Origin: Eubacterium sp.
Lineage (GTDB): Bacteria; Bacillota_A; Clostridia; Lachnospirales; Lachnospiraceae
Length of the DNA: 22,121 nucleotides
Assembly (NCBI GenBank): GCA_017475785.1
Contig: JAFVEX010000151.1
Location: 1 to 22,121, forward strand
Direction: 5' to 3'
The notes under the pieces are model-generated. The model did no database searches. It was not told where the DNA came from and worked only from the letters and a program-made list of their open reading frames with translations. Positions 8,135-15,928 of the stretch are shown one piece after another. A program made the translations under genes and the position numbers. Within the stretch, counting starts at the first letter, position 1. Each line of letters begins with the position of its first letter.

Positions 8135-9463
8135 ATGAAAAAAAGAAGAACCCCACATCTGAATATCGGCATCGTCATTTTTGGCGCGCTTTTTCTGTAC
8201 CTGGTGATTACACTGATCCTTTATCTGACACAGGTGCACACGGAGACCTGGCAGGTAACGGCCGGCACGCTCTCCAAGAATGAGACGTACACGGCAATCG
8301 CCCTGCGGAAAGAGCAGGTTATCAAGGCAAAAGGCGACGGCTATGTCAATTATTTCATTGCGGACGGAATGAAGGCAGGAACAAATGAAGCCGTGTGCAT
8401 TGTCAGTGAGCAGCAGGATCTCGTCAAAAAGCATGCCATTACGACGGATGACCTGACCGCAATCCGTCAGCTCGCCGACCGCTACGCCCGTGCCTACGAC
8501 CGCAATCAGTTCAGAAGCGTCTATGACCTGAAGTTTTCTCTGGACACCAGTGTTTACGGGGCATCTGATTTTGACTCAGCGGACGGGACGCTCTATTATG
8601 CCGGCTCCGATGGCGTGATTTCCTACTCCAGTGACGGGTATGAGACGAAAACAGCGGACGGCATTGAGGCCTCTGATTTTTACACAAAATCCTATCACAA
8701 AAATCAGCTGAAAAGTGATGCCAGTGTCTCGGCAGGCATGCCGGTATACCGTCTGATCAACAGTGAAGAGTGGTCGATCGTGCTGTCCCTGACGGACCAC
8801 CAGTATAAGCGTCTCTCCGAGTCCGAGCGGACGACGATCCGCGTGCGCTTCGCGAAGGACGGGCTCTCAGAGGTGGGGACACTCCGTCTGTTCGACGCGG
8901 GCAGTACGCATTACGCGGAGATTACTTTTACGGACGGGATGGTGCGGTACTGCAATGACCGGTTCCTGAATGTGGAACTGGTTACCAATACGCAGAGCGG
9001 CCTGAAAATCCCCCGTTCTTCGGTCGTCGAAAAAACCTTTTACATTATACCGGCCTCGTTTGAGACAGAGGGCGGAGAGAGCGGAGATTCCGGATTCTTA
9101 AGAGAATCAATCGATGAAAACGGGTCGCTTACCACCTCTTTTGTGGAAGCGACGCTGTACGAGAAAACCACGCCCGAGAATGAGGCAGACGAATCGTATT
9201 ACTATGTGGATCAGCAGACCTTCCATGAGGGGGATGTCATCATTCAGCCAGACACAAACGAGCGCTATACCATCGGCATGACCGCGAAGCTCGCCGGTGT
9301 GTATTCCACGAATAAGGGGTACGCGGTCTTTCGAAAGATACAGATTCTTGATGAAGATGACGAGACCTGTATCATTGCCGTCGGCACCTCGTTCGGCGTA
9401 ACGCAGTACGATTACATTGTCCGCAACGGGGACCGGGTGAAGGAAGAAGATATACTGCACTGA
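8135..9463 (+). CDS. HlyD-like membrane-anchored adaptor protein
   Basis: The product is about 442 residues, with a basic N-terminus (MKKRRTPHLN) and one membrane helix at about residues 9-30. The rest is a long extracytoplasmic part with barrel-sandwich-like segments (RKEQVIKAKGDGYVNYF, GMPVYRLINSEEWSIVLSL) and a C-terminal repeat-like VRNGDRVKEEDIL. This fits the HlyD/membrane-fusion family that Lachnospiraceae carry just upstream of yggS-sepF. No ABC transporter or outer-membrane partner is nearby, as expected for a Gram-positive, so a transport role is unproven and a division or envelope role is possible. The ATG at 8135 was chosen over TTG at 8129, which lies in the terminator T-run. Neither has a visible Shine-Dalgarno sequence. 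Confidence 0.8.
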   Translation: MKKRRTPHLNIGIVIFGALFLYLVITLILYLTQVHTETWQVTAGTLSKNETYTAIALRKEQVIKAKGDGYVNYFIADGMKAGTNEAVCIVSEQQDLVKKHAITTDDLTAIRQLADRYARAYDRNQFRSVYDLKFSLDTSVYGASDFDSADGTLYYAGSDGVISYSSDGYETKTADGIEASDFYTKSYHKNQLKSDASVSAGMPVYRLINSEEWSIVLSLTDHQYKRLSESERTTIRVRFAKDGLSEVGTLRLFDAGSTHYAEITFTDGMVRYCNDRFLNVELVTNTQSGLKIPRSSVVEKTFYIIPASFETEGGESGDSGFLRESIDENGSLTTSFVEATLYEKTTPENEADESYYYVDQQTFHEGDVIIQPDTNERYTIGMTAKLAGVYSTNKGYAVFRKIQILDEDDETCIIAVGTSFGVTQYDYIVRNGDRVKEEDILH

Positions 9464-9493
9464 TCTGCAAAAGACAGGAGGCGTTCAAAAAAT

Positions 9494-10189
9494 ATGAGTG
9501 AATTAATTCATCAATTACAGTCCGTTGAGGAACGGGTCGCGGCCGCGTGCGAGCGGGCCGGGAGACGGCGGGAGGATGTATGCCTGATCGCCGTCAGCAA
9601 GACAAAGCCCGTCCCGATGCTGCAGAAAATATATGACGCGGGTGTGCGTGATTTCGGTGAAAACAAGGTACAGGAAATCACGGCGAAGCACACGGAGCTC
9701 CCGTCTGATATCCGCTGGCATATGATCGGCCACCTTCAGACAAACAAGGTGCGGCAGGTGATCGACAAGGCGCACATGATTCACTCTGTGGATTCCATGA
9801 AGCTTGCCGCCGTGATCGAGAAGGAAGCCGCAAAGCACGCGCTGACCATGCCGGTTCTCATCGAGGTCAATGTCGCAGAAGAGGAGAGCAAATTCGGCGC
9901 GGCGTCGGAAGACACACTGGAGCTCGTCAGACAGATCTCGGCCTTTCCGCACCTGTCTGTGCGCGGACTCATGACAATCGCCCCGTTTGTCGAGGATCCG
10001 GAAGAAAACAGACCGGTATTTCGGCGCCTGAGAGAATTAAGTGTTGACATTGCAGCGAAAAACATTAATAATGTATCTATGTGTGAATTGAGCATGGGAA
10101 TGACTGGCGATTTTGAGGTTGCGATCGAAGAGGGCGCGACATTCGTAAGAGTCGGAACCGCAATATTCGGCGCAAGAAATTATACCTGA
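9494..10189 (+). CDS. yggS: YggS/YlmE family PLP-binding homeostasis protein
   Basis: This is a single-domain alanine-racemase-fold protein that binds pyridoxal phosphate and balances B6 vitamers and amino/keto acid pools; it has no strong catalytic activity. The PLP lysine is K36 in AVSKTKP. The FGENKVQE, WHMIGHLQTNK and SMGMTGDFEVAIEEGATFVRVGTAIFG segments are all typical, and the length of 231 residues is normal. AGGAGG at 9476-9481 is 12 bases before the ATG. It precedes sepF, as ylmE precedes ylmF (sepF) in Bacillus, so it belongs to the division cluster by position. Confidence 0.95.
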   Translation: MSELIHQLQSVEERVAAACERAGRRREDVCLIAVSKTKPVPMLQKIYDAGVRDFGENKVQEITAKHTELPSDIRWHMIGHLQTNKVRQVIDKAHMIHSVDSMKLAAVIEKEAAKHALTMPVLIEVNVAEEESKFGAASEDTLELVRQISAFPHLSVRGLMTIAPFVEDPEENRPVFRRLRELSVDIAAKNINNVSMCELSMGMTGDFEVAIEEGATFVRVGTAIFGARNYT

Positions 10190-10239
10190 CCGGGATGCTC
10201 CCCGGCCGCGGAAATCAGATGAATGGAGAGCATGAGTCA

Positions 10240-10842
10240 ATGAGTTTTTTAGATAAGTTTCTGAATGCGGTACGATTGAATGATGACTACGACGATGACG
10301 ACCAGTTTTTTGACGAGGAAGAAGATCTGGAGGATGACGATCCGATCGTAGAAGAAGCGCCGCTTCCGGAAGAACGGGAGGAGAAGCCAAAGAGCCGCTT
10401 CTTCAGAAAAATGACGGAGGACGAGGAAGAAGAAGCGCCGCAGAAGGTGCTCCGCACAGAGCCCCGCGCAGCGCGGACGTCACGTACGTCCTCTGCTTCC
10501 GTGCCGGTTTCTTCCAAGGTGACGCCGATGCGCAGGCAGCCGGCTGCAGTCCGCAGTGAGATGGAAGTTTCCGTGATTCGTCCGACGACGATGGAAAATA
10601 CGCGCGAGATTGCCGACACACTGCTTTCCAGCTGTACCGTTGTCCTGAATCTTGAAGGAATCGACGTGGAACTTGCGCAGCGCATCATCGATTTCGCCTG
10701 CGGCACGTGCTACGCAATTGAGGGAAGCCTGCAGAAGGTTTCCAGCTATATCTTCATTCTGACACCGTCGAACGTGGAAATTTCCGGGGATATTCAGGAT
10801 ATCCTGAATGGCGGGATCCCGGCTATCCGCTCGGGCTTTTAA
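10240..10842 (+). CDS. sepF: Cell division protein SepF
   Basis: SepF binds the membrane and FtsZ and anchors and bundles the Z ring. The 200-residue product begins with MSFLDKFLNAVRL, a likely amphipathic membrane-targeting helix. A highly acidic linker (about residues 15-60, runs of Asp and Glu) and a Ser/Thr-rich basic stretch follow. The SepF core starts near residue 108 (MEVSVIRPTTMENTREIAD) and ends GGIPAIRSGF. The open frame extends upstream to 10195, but the ATG at 10240 has GGAGAG nine bases before it and gives the conserved N-terminus. The acidic linker is longer than in Bacillus. Confidence 0.94.
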   Translation: MSFLDKFLNAVRLNDDYDDDDQFFDEEEDLEDDDPIVEEAPLPEEREEKPKSRFFRKMTEDEEEEAPQKVLRTEPRAARTSRTSSASVPVSSKVTPMRRQPAAVRSEMEVSVIRPTTMENTREIADTLLSSCTVVLNLEGIDVELAQRIIDFACGTCYAIEGSLQKVSSYIFILTPSNVEISGDIQDILNGGIPAIRSGF

Positions 10843-10853
10843 GAAGTCAAATA

Positions 10854-10942
10854 CCCCGTCGCAATCAGCGGGGCATGGTAACAGGGTAACGCTCCAGGGG
10901 GCAGTCGCCAAATCCGCATAAATGCGACCTTAGCTCGTTGCC
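10854..10942 (+). ncRNA. Candidate structured leader RNA upstream of ylmH
   Basis: The 113-bp gap between sepF and ylmH folds into nested stems. CCCCG (10854-10858) pairs with CGGGG (10869-10873). GGTAACG (10885-10891) pairs with CGTTGCC (10936-10942). Inside that, GTCGC (10904-10908) pairs with GCGAC (10924-10928), and an alternative CGCA/TGCG hairpin (10915-10918 and 10923-10926) excludes the latter. A second GTCGC at 10858-10862 could compete for the same partner. I recognise no Rfam family. No Shine-Dalgarno precedes the ylmH ATG, which suits RNA-based control. This is inference from pairing only. Confidence 0.4.
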
Positions 10943-10955
10943 TACGTGTGAATAA

Positions 10956-11783
10956 ATGGAACAGACTGAACAATTTCGGAAAAGAATCACTGAACTGGCA
11001 GACCGGGCTTTTTCCCGGGAAATTGTTACGTTCAGTGATTTTCTTGATTTAAATCAACTGAACATACTCCATGGCATCCACTGGAAGGATCGAGGTGTCC
11101 GGCTGAAGACCTTTGGAGGATATGAGCTTGCGGAGCGTCAGATGGCAGCGTTTGTCCCTGAGGCTCTTTCTTATATGACAGGAAATCACTCTGTGTCTGA
11201 GTATGCACTGTCCTCTGGCAGCAACCTCAGCAAAATGGAAGCTGCTCCCGGATGGCAATATCCTTTCTGTGTGCTGGAGGTTCAGCCGCTTTCCGCAAAA
11301 TACGCGGAGGATCTCTCTCACAGAGATTATCTTGGCTCTGTTCTGGCACTCGGAATTGAGCGCAGCAAGCTTGGAGACCTGATTGTCAGCGACACTTCTG
11401 CCAGCATATTCTGCTCTGACGCGATTGCTTCCTTCATCTGTCAGGAACTGACACGTGTCCGGCATACGGACGTGACCTGCACCTTCTCGGACGCTGACTC
11501 CGTCACGATTGAGCCGGCATTTGAGGAGCGCACGGGCAGTGTAGCTTCCCTGCGCCTGGATTCCCTGATTGCGCTGACTTTTGGGATCCCACGCGCGCGG
11601 GCGGCGCAGGCTGTCTCACAGGGGGCTGTCTCTGTCAACGCGAAAATTGTGACCTCAAACGGACACCCGCCGCAGGACGGAGACAGAATATCTGTGCGCG
11701 GACTTGGAAAATGCAGATTCCGCGGAGTGCTGCACCAGACAAAGAAGGGCAGACTGATCGTCCGCATGGAACGTTTCGTTTAA
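10956..11783 (+). CDS. ylmH: YlmH-type S4 domain RNA-binding protein
   Basis: The 275-residue protein has the YlmH layout: an N-terminal alpha/beta domain (DFLDLNQLNILHGI, GYELAERQMAAFVP, HRDYLGSVLALGIERSKLGDLIV) and a C-terminal S4 RNA-binding domain from about residue 200 (LRLDSLIALTFGIPRARAAQAVSQGAVSVN). Bacillus YlmH is linked to ribosome-associated quality control and lies in the division cluster. Here it follows sepF, but the usual ylmG before it and divIVA after it are absent. The ATG has no clear ribosome binding site (tacgtgtgaataa precedes it) and sits behind a likely structured leader. Family assignment is strong. Confidence 0.92.
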   Translation: MEQTEQFRKRITELADRAFSREIVTFSDFLDLNQLNILHGIHWKDRGVRLKTFGGYELAERQMAAFVPEALSYMTGNHSVSEYALSSGSNLSKMEAAPGWQYPFCVLEVQPLSAKYAEDLSHRDYLGSVLALGIERSKLGDLIVSDTSASIFCSDAIASFICQELTRVRHTDVTCTFSDADSVTIEPAFEERTGSVASLRLDSLIALTFGIPRARAAQAVSQGAVSVNAKIVTSNGHPPQDGDRISVRGLGKCRFRGVLHQTKKGRLIVRMERFV

Positions 11784-11832
11784 AGAAGAGAACGTTTTTC
11801 TCCGCCAAAAGAATTCAGAAAGGGGATTGACC

Positions 11833-12942
11833 TTGCATACACTGAGAATAGAAAAGCCCGCCGAGGGATATGAATTTTCCTACGAAATTATCTGGGAGAC
11901 CGGTTTTTCGCGTCTGGCAGAAAGCATTCTGTCCGCCGTGCCGGATTTCAGGAAAATCTGTATCGTTGCGGATGAAAACGTAGCCGCTTTGTATCTGGAT
12001 GATGTGAAAGATGCCCTGCAATCCCTTGACTGCGAGGTTCTTTCCTGTGTAATTCCGGCAGGAGAGGCACATAAGAACCTCGAGACCGTAAAGGGACTGT
12101 ACGATTTTCTGATTCGTTCACGGGTAGAGCGGAAGGATCTTCTTCTCGCCCTCGGCGGAGGCGTGACCGGCGATCTGACGGGGTTCACTGCCGCCACATA
12201 TCTGCGCGGCATTCCCTTTATCCAGATTCCGACAACCCTTCTGGCTGATGTGGACAGCAGCGTCGGCGGGAAAACAGGCGTGGATTTCGATCAATTCAAG
12301 AATATGGTCGGCGCGTTTTACCAGCCGCGGCTTGTGTTTATGAATACTTCTGTGCTGAAAACGCTCCCGGATGAACAGTTTTCCTCCGGCATGGCCGAAG
12401 TTATCAAGAGCGCTCTGATTCGTGACGTTCACTTTTTTGACTGGCTGGAATCACATGTCCGGGAACTTCTGGAACGGGATCCTGAGACACTTACCGCTAT
12501 GATCCGGCGCTGCTGCGAGATCAAGGCATCGGTCGTAGCTGAAGATCCAAAGGAAACCGGCCTTCGAGCGATCCTGAACTACGGACACACCATTGGTCAC
12601 GCGGTCGAAAAGCTGTCTGATTTCAGAATGCTCCACGGTCACTGCGTGGCACTCGGAATGATGGCGGCACTGTCCATTGACCGAAACCGCGGCACCATTT
12701 CTGAGGAGATGTTTCTGCGGATTCAGGCACTTTTGAAGGCGTTCGCCCTCCCGTGTCACATAACGGGTCTTGCGGAGCAGGAAGTCCTTCAGGCAATGCG
12801 CTCCGACAAAAAAATGGAGGCGGGAAAAATCAAGTTTATTTTGCTGCCGGAAGCGGGGCATGCCGAGATTGTCCGGAGCCTGACAGATGAGCAGCTTCTG
12901 GAAGCAATCCGCACGATCGTAAAACAGGAAGGAGATTGCTGA
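11833..12942 (+). CDS. aroB: 3-dehydroquinate synthase
   Basis: AroB converts DAHP to 3-dehydroquinate, the second step of the shikimate pathway, using NAD and a divalent metal. Family motifs are complete: GGGVTGDLTGFTAATYLRGI, PTTLLADVDSSVGGKTGVD, the metal-binding Glu in GMAEVIKSALI, and the two metal-binding His segments NYGHTIGHAVE and LHGHCVALGM. The latter has His where many AroBs have Glu or Gln (HGE or HGQ). I chose the TTG at 11833 because AAAGGGG ends seven bases upstream; the in-frame TTG at 11827 would be one base away. Its stop overlaps the lspA ATG by one base. An aromatic-biosynthesis gene between ylmH and lspA is out of theme. Confidence 0.93.
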   Translation: MHTLRIEKPAEGYEFSYEIIWETGFSRLAESILSAVPDFRKICIVADENVAALYLDDVKDALQSLDCEVLSCVIPAGEAHKNLETVKGLYDFLIRSRVERKDLLLALGGGVTGDLTGFTAATYLRGIPFIQIPTTLLADVDSSVGGKTGVDFDQFKNMVGAFYQPRLVFMNTSVLKTLPDEQFSSGMAEVIKSALIRDVHFFDWLESHVRELLERDPETLTAMIRRCCEIKASVVAEDPKETGLRAILNYGHTIGHAVEKLSDFRMLHGHCVALGMMAALSIDRNRGTISEEMFLRIQALLKAFALPCHITGLAEQEVLQAMRSDKKMEAGKIKFILLPEAGHAEIVRSLTDEQLLEAIRTIVKQEGDC

Positions 12943-13517
12943 TGCGCGCCGCAGACAAAAAAACGCCGGGCTTTTACATACGCGCGGCTGTTCTGATCAT
13001 ACTCCTTACTGCCTTTGACCGGCTGACCAAGCTGCTGGCCGTGGCAAATCTGAAAAACCAGCCCGCGAAATCCCTGATCAGCGGCGTTCTGGAGCTTCGC
13101 TATCTCGAAAACCAGGGGGCTGCCTGGGGAATGCTGCGGGGGCAGCAGTGGTTTTTCTGGATCATCACAGCCGTTTTTCTTGTGCTTTGCCTGCTTTACC
13201 TGATTCGCGTTCCTGCAAAGCGCTATTACCTGCCGCTGACGGTCACAGTTATTTTTCTCGCGTCCGGCGCGGTCGGAAACTTCATTGACCGGGTTATGCA
13301 GAAATATGTGGTTGACTTCATCTATTTCTCACTGATTGATTTTCCGATTTTTAATGTGGCGGATATTTACGTCTCGCTTTCTGTGATTGTTCTGGTCTGT
13401 CTGATTCTGTTTCACTACAAAGATCATGATTTTGATTTTTTCACAGGGCGCGGCGGCAAAACGGAACCAGAACAGGAGCAGGAGCAAGAGAAGGAGAGCA
13501 GACCGGAAAAAAGCTGA
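12942..13517 (+). CDS. lspA: Lipoprotein signal peptidase II, shortened acidic tail
   Basis: LspA is the membrane aspartyl protease that removes signal peptides from prolipoproteins. The motifs are complete: FDRLTK, ENQGAAWG, GAVGNFIDR with one catalytic Asp, VVDFIYF, and FNVADIYVS with the other. Four membrane helices are evident. The ATG at 12942 is seven bases after GGAAGGAG and overlaps the aroB stop as TGATG. A charged low-complexity tail (Glu/Gln-rich) follows the last helix and ends early in EKS. The adjacent frame continues for 20 more codons to a stop that overlaps the rluD ATG, which suggests a recent frameshift in an A-run (13507-13512). The catalytic core is unaffected. Confidence 0.94.
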   Translation: MRAADKKTPGFYIRAAVLIILLTAFDRLTKLLAVANLKNQPAKSLISGVLELRYLENQGAAWGMLRGQQWFFWIITAVFLVLCLLYLIRVPAKRYYLPLTVTVIFLASGAVGNFIDRVMQKYVVDFIYFSLIDFPIFNVADIYVSLSVIVLVCLILFHYKDHDFDFFTGRGGKTEPEQEQEQEKESRPEKS

Positions 13518-13553
13518 CAGCTGAAGCAACGGAAAAGCTGACCGGTGAAGCAG
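13505..13553 (+). repeat. Two-copy degenerate direct repeat at the end of lspA
   Basis: Two units of roughly 24-26 bases, at 13505-13530 and 13531-13553, share GGAAAA, GCTGAC and TGAAGCA. The first unit has six A, the second four. Read in the frame that runs into rluD, the units encode the similar peptides EKLTAEAT and EKLTGEAE if the first run is reduced to four A. This implies that the repeat was once coding. Confidence 0.6.
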
Positions 13554-13569
13554 AGGGGCAGAAAAAATC

Positions 13570-14487
13570 ATGAACCATTTTGTGCTGACAGCAGAAGCAG
13601 AAGACACAGGAATGCGGGCAGATCAATATCTGACAGCCGAACTGGACGACTGTTCGCGCTCCTATATCCAGAAGCTGATCCGGGAAGGAAATGTCTCCTG
13701 CAACGGAAAACCTGTAAAAGCAAATTACCGGATTCAGTCGGGCGACGCGCTGCTGGTGGTGCGCCCAGATGAGGTTGTGCCGGAAATTTTGCCGGAAAAC
13801 ATACCGCTGGATATCCTGTACGAGGACGAAGATCTGCTCGTTGTCAACAAGCCGAAAAACATGGTGGTTCATCCTTCTGCGGGGCATATGGAGCATACGC
13901 TCGTCAACGCGCTGCTGTATCACTGCGCTGGAAGCCTTTCCGGCATCAATGGAGTTCTGCGTCCGGGAATCGTACACCGCATCGATCAGGACACGACCGG
14001 GGCACTCGTTGTCTGTAAAAATGACCGCGCGCACAGATCGCTTGCGGAACAGCTCGCGGTTCACAGCATTACCAGAAAATACAGGGCTGTATGCATCGGA
14101 AAACTGAAGGAAGATCAGCTTCGTATTGAAGGCAACATCGGGCGTCACCCGGCCGACCGGAAAAAAATGGCTATCGTGAAGCAGGGCGGAAAGCCTGCTG
14201 TCACGCACGTTACATGCCTGGAAAATCTGTCAAAGGGCTTTGCCTATCTGGAATGTATCCTGGAGACAGGAAGAACCCATCAGATCCGTGTCCACATGGC
14301 CAGTATCGGTCATCCCATTCTTGGTGATCCGCTGTACGGCCCCAGAAAATCACCAGTCGGAGGGCTTCACGGACAGATGCTTCACGCAATGGTCATCGGA
14401 TTCTGTCATCCCACAACTGGCGAGTACATTGAAGTATCGGCACCGCTTCCCGAAGAATTTACTGAGACATTAAAAAAATTGACATAA
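13570..14487 (+). CDS. rluD: RluD-family 23S rRNA pseudouridine synthase
   Basis: This enzyme isomerises uridine to pseudouridine in ribosomal RNA. It has an N-terminal S4 domain at about residues 12-65 (MRADQYLTAELDDCSRSYIQKLIREG) and a catalytic domain with the signature HRIDQDTTGALVV, whose Asp139 is the expected nucleophile. The later RKYRAV and GRTHQIRVHMASIGHPILGDPLYG motifs are also typical. The 305-residue length is normal. AGAGGGG lies about ten bases before the ATG. The lspA-rluD order is common in Firmicutes. The exact target uridine cannot be read from sequence, and YlyB-type paralogs are equally possible. The stop codon lies inside a terminator hairpin. Confidence 0.94.
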   Translation: MNHFVLTAEAEDTGMRADQYLTAELDDCSRSYIQKLIREGNVSCNGKPVKANYRIQSGDALLVVRPDEVVPEILPENIPLDILYEDEDLLVVNKPKNMVVHPSAGHMEHTLVNALLYHCAGSLSGINGVLRPGIVHRIDQDTTGALVVCKNDRAHRSLAEQLAVHSITRKYRAVCIGKLKEDQLRIEGNIGRHPADRKKMAIVKQGGKPAVTHVTCLENLSKGFAYLECILETGRTHQIRVHMASIGHPILGDPLYGPRKSPVGGLHGQMLHAMVIGFCHPTTGEYIEVSAPLPEEFTETLKKLT

Positions 14488-14507
14488 CATAGTTATGTCA
14501 ATTTTTT
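14472..14507. terminator. Likely bidirectional terminator containing the rluD stop codon
   Basis: AATTGACATAAC (14477-14488) pairs perfectly with GTTATGTCAATT (14492-14503) around a three-base loop. The flanking A-run (14472-14478) and T-run (14502-14507) extend the stem and provide U-tracts on both strands. It separates rluD (+) from the convergent membrane-protein gene (-). The TAA of rluD at 14485-14487 is within the stem, so terminating ribosomes would melt it. Confidence 0.85.
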
Positions 14508-14634
14508 CTGCATTTTTTGACTTGCGCGCCAATACAATACGTTTATAGAGAATCTTTTGAGCCGGAATATCCGAGTCTTTGCGTTTTTTAATTATTTACA
14601 TAAATGGTATTGGATGAGAGATAACTGTCGATCG

Positions 14635-15813
14635 TCATTCCGGTGGGGGAGTGTCTGTCTTCTGTACAGTTCTTTCGTCTGATGCCTCTTTTTCATCATC
14701 GCGCCGTTGCAGCCAGGGCGTCAGATAATCTCTGATAATGTAATCAAAAATTGCCGCAAACGGAATCGCGATCAAAATACCTGCCACGCCAAACATTCTT
14801 CCCCCCAGAATAATGCAGACCAGAATCCAGAGAGAGGAGACGCCAAACGTGCCGCCAAACAGGCGCGGCTTTACGATGTACCCGTCGACTGTCTGCAGTA
14901 TGACGGTGAAGATTACAAACCAGAGTGTCTGCCACGGGCTGATCAGGATCAGGATAAAGCCGCCGATAAAGCCGCCGATAATCGGTCCGAAGGTAGGCGC
15001 CAGATTCGTGATTCCGACGATCACCGAAATCAGGACCGCATACGGCATATTTCCCGCCTTCATAAAGATAAAATTGGCCAGTCCGACGATCAGGCCGTCC
15101 AGCAGATCGCAGATGACATAACGCACAAGAATTTCATTGCAGCGCGACAGAAACTGCCTCGCCGACTCATAATGCGATTCCTTAATGACAAAAGAGAGCA
15201 GCCAGCTGCATCCGTCCAGAAGACGAGCCTTGTCCATCAGAAAATAGATCGCGAGGATAAAGGCAATCACGCCGTTCAAAAAGCCCGTACCGATGGAAAA
15301 TGATGTGTTGATCAGCCGGTTGACAAGCTGGGGCAGTATTTCTCCGATCCTGTCCAGAATCTGGTTGCTGGCGTCCGTGATGCTGCTCCAGTCAACTTTG
15401 TCACTCGAAAACCGGCTGGCAATCCCGCTGATCCAGCGCTCAAGCGAGCCAACATAGGAGTTGAAGTTGTTTGCGATGTTCATAATGCTGCTGATCAGCT
15501 GAGGCACCAGCGCGACGATCAAAAGCGCGAATCCCGCAATAACGACCAGAACCGTGACCAGGATCGACAGGCTGCGTTTCATCGATTCTTTTTTAACTCT
15601 GGAAAACAGGGTGCGCTGGAAAAGCCGCACAAGCGGGTCCATGACATAGGCAATTATAATGCCGATGAAGACCGGCGAAAACAGGTGCAGAAAGGAGCGG
15701 ACACCGTCAAAAATTGACCCGAGATGCGTCAATATGACATAGAACAGGATCGCGGTGCAGGCCGCGACTGTGTATGGACCGAATTTGGTTTTTAACCATG
15801 CTTTAAACTTCAT
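14635..15813 (-). CDS. AI-2E family (PerM/YtvI-like) membrane protein
   Basis: About 392 residues with some seven to eight membrane segments. The family pattern is visible: two N-terminal helices, a long extracytoplasmic amphipathic region (roughly residues 100-170), then helices around GFLNGVIAFILAIYFLMDK, LLDGLIVGLANFIFMKAG, GITNLAPTFGPIIGGFIGGF and GRMFGVAGILIAIPFAAIFDYIIRD. The C-terminus is a charged tail. Proteins of this family include peptide or autoinducer exporters and Na+/H+ antiporters, so the substrate cannot be inferred. The start is uncertain: ATG at 15813 has AAGGAG 14 bases upstream, and a TTG at 15825 lies only about two bases from it. The 115-bp gap to the upstream AEC gene may hold a weak promoter. 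Confidence 0.88.
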   Translation of the reverse strand: MKFKAWLKTKFGPYTVAACTAILFYVILTHLGSIFDGVRSFLHLFSPVFIGIIIAYVMDPLVRLFQRTLFSRVKKESMKRSLSILVTVLVVIAGFALLIVALVPQLISSIMNIANNFNSYVGSLERWISGIASRFSSDKVDWSSITDASNQILDRIGEILPQLVNRLINTSFSIGTGFLNGVIAFILAIYFLMDKARLLDGCSWLLSFVIKESHYESARQFLSRCNEILVRYVICDLLDGLIVGLANFIFMKAGNMPYAVLISVIVGITNLAPTFGPIIGGFIGGFILILISPWQTLWFVIFTVILQTVDGYIVKPRLFGGTFGVSSLWILVCIILGGRMFGVAGILIAIPFAAIFDYIIRDYLTPWLQRRDDEKEASDERTVQKTDTPPPE

Positions 15814-15928
15814 TCTATGCCGCAAAGCTCCTTATGTGTCTCTTGTTCTGCGAATCTCAGCGTTTGCGTGCGCATCAATCACCAGTCATATAAACAGTCA
15901 AAGATTTCGCTGCTTCGGATATTCCCGC

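Noticed and set aside
8135..9463. Type I secretion or drug-efflux system
   Set aside because: Only the HlyD-like adaptor is present; no ABC ATPase, permease or outer-membrane channel is encoded nearby.
10843..10955. tRNA, T-box or a known riboswitch between sepF and ylmH
   Set aside because: No T-loop GTTCRANNC, T-box or known aptamer core could be recognised, so I kept it only as an unclassified structured leader.
13441..14208. A 255-codon minus-strand frame over the end of lspA and rluD
   Set aside because: It lies opposite two well-supported genes and shows no recognisable motif or start signal.
14563..14573. The CGGAATATCCG dyad here and a similar sequence near 15913-15925 as a shared regulatory site
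   Set aside because: Only two imperfect short copies at unrelated positions relative to genes; chance is a sufficient explanation.
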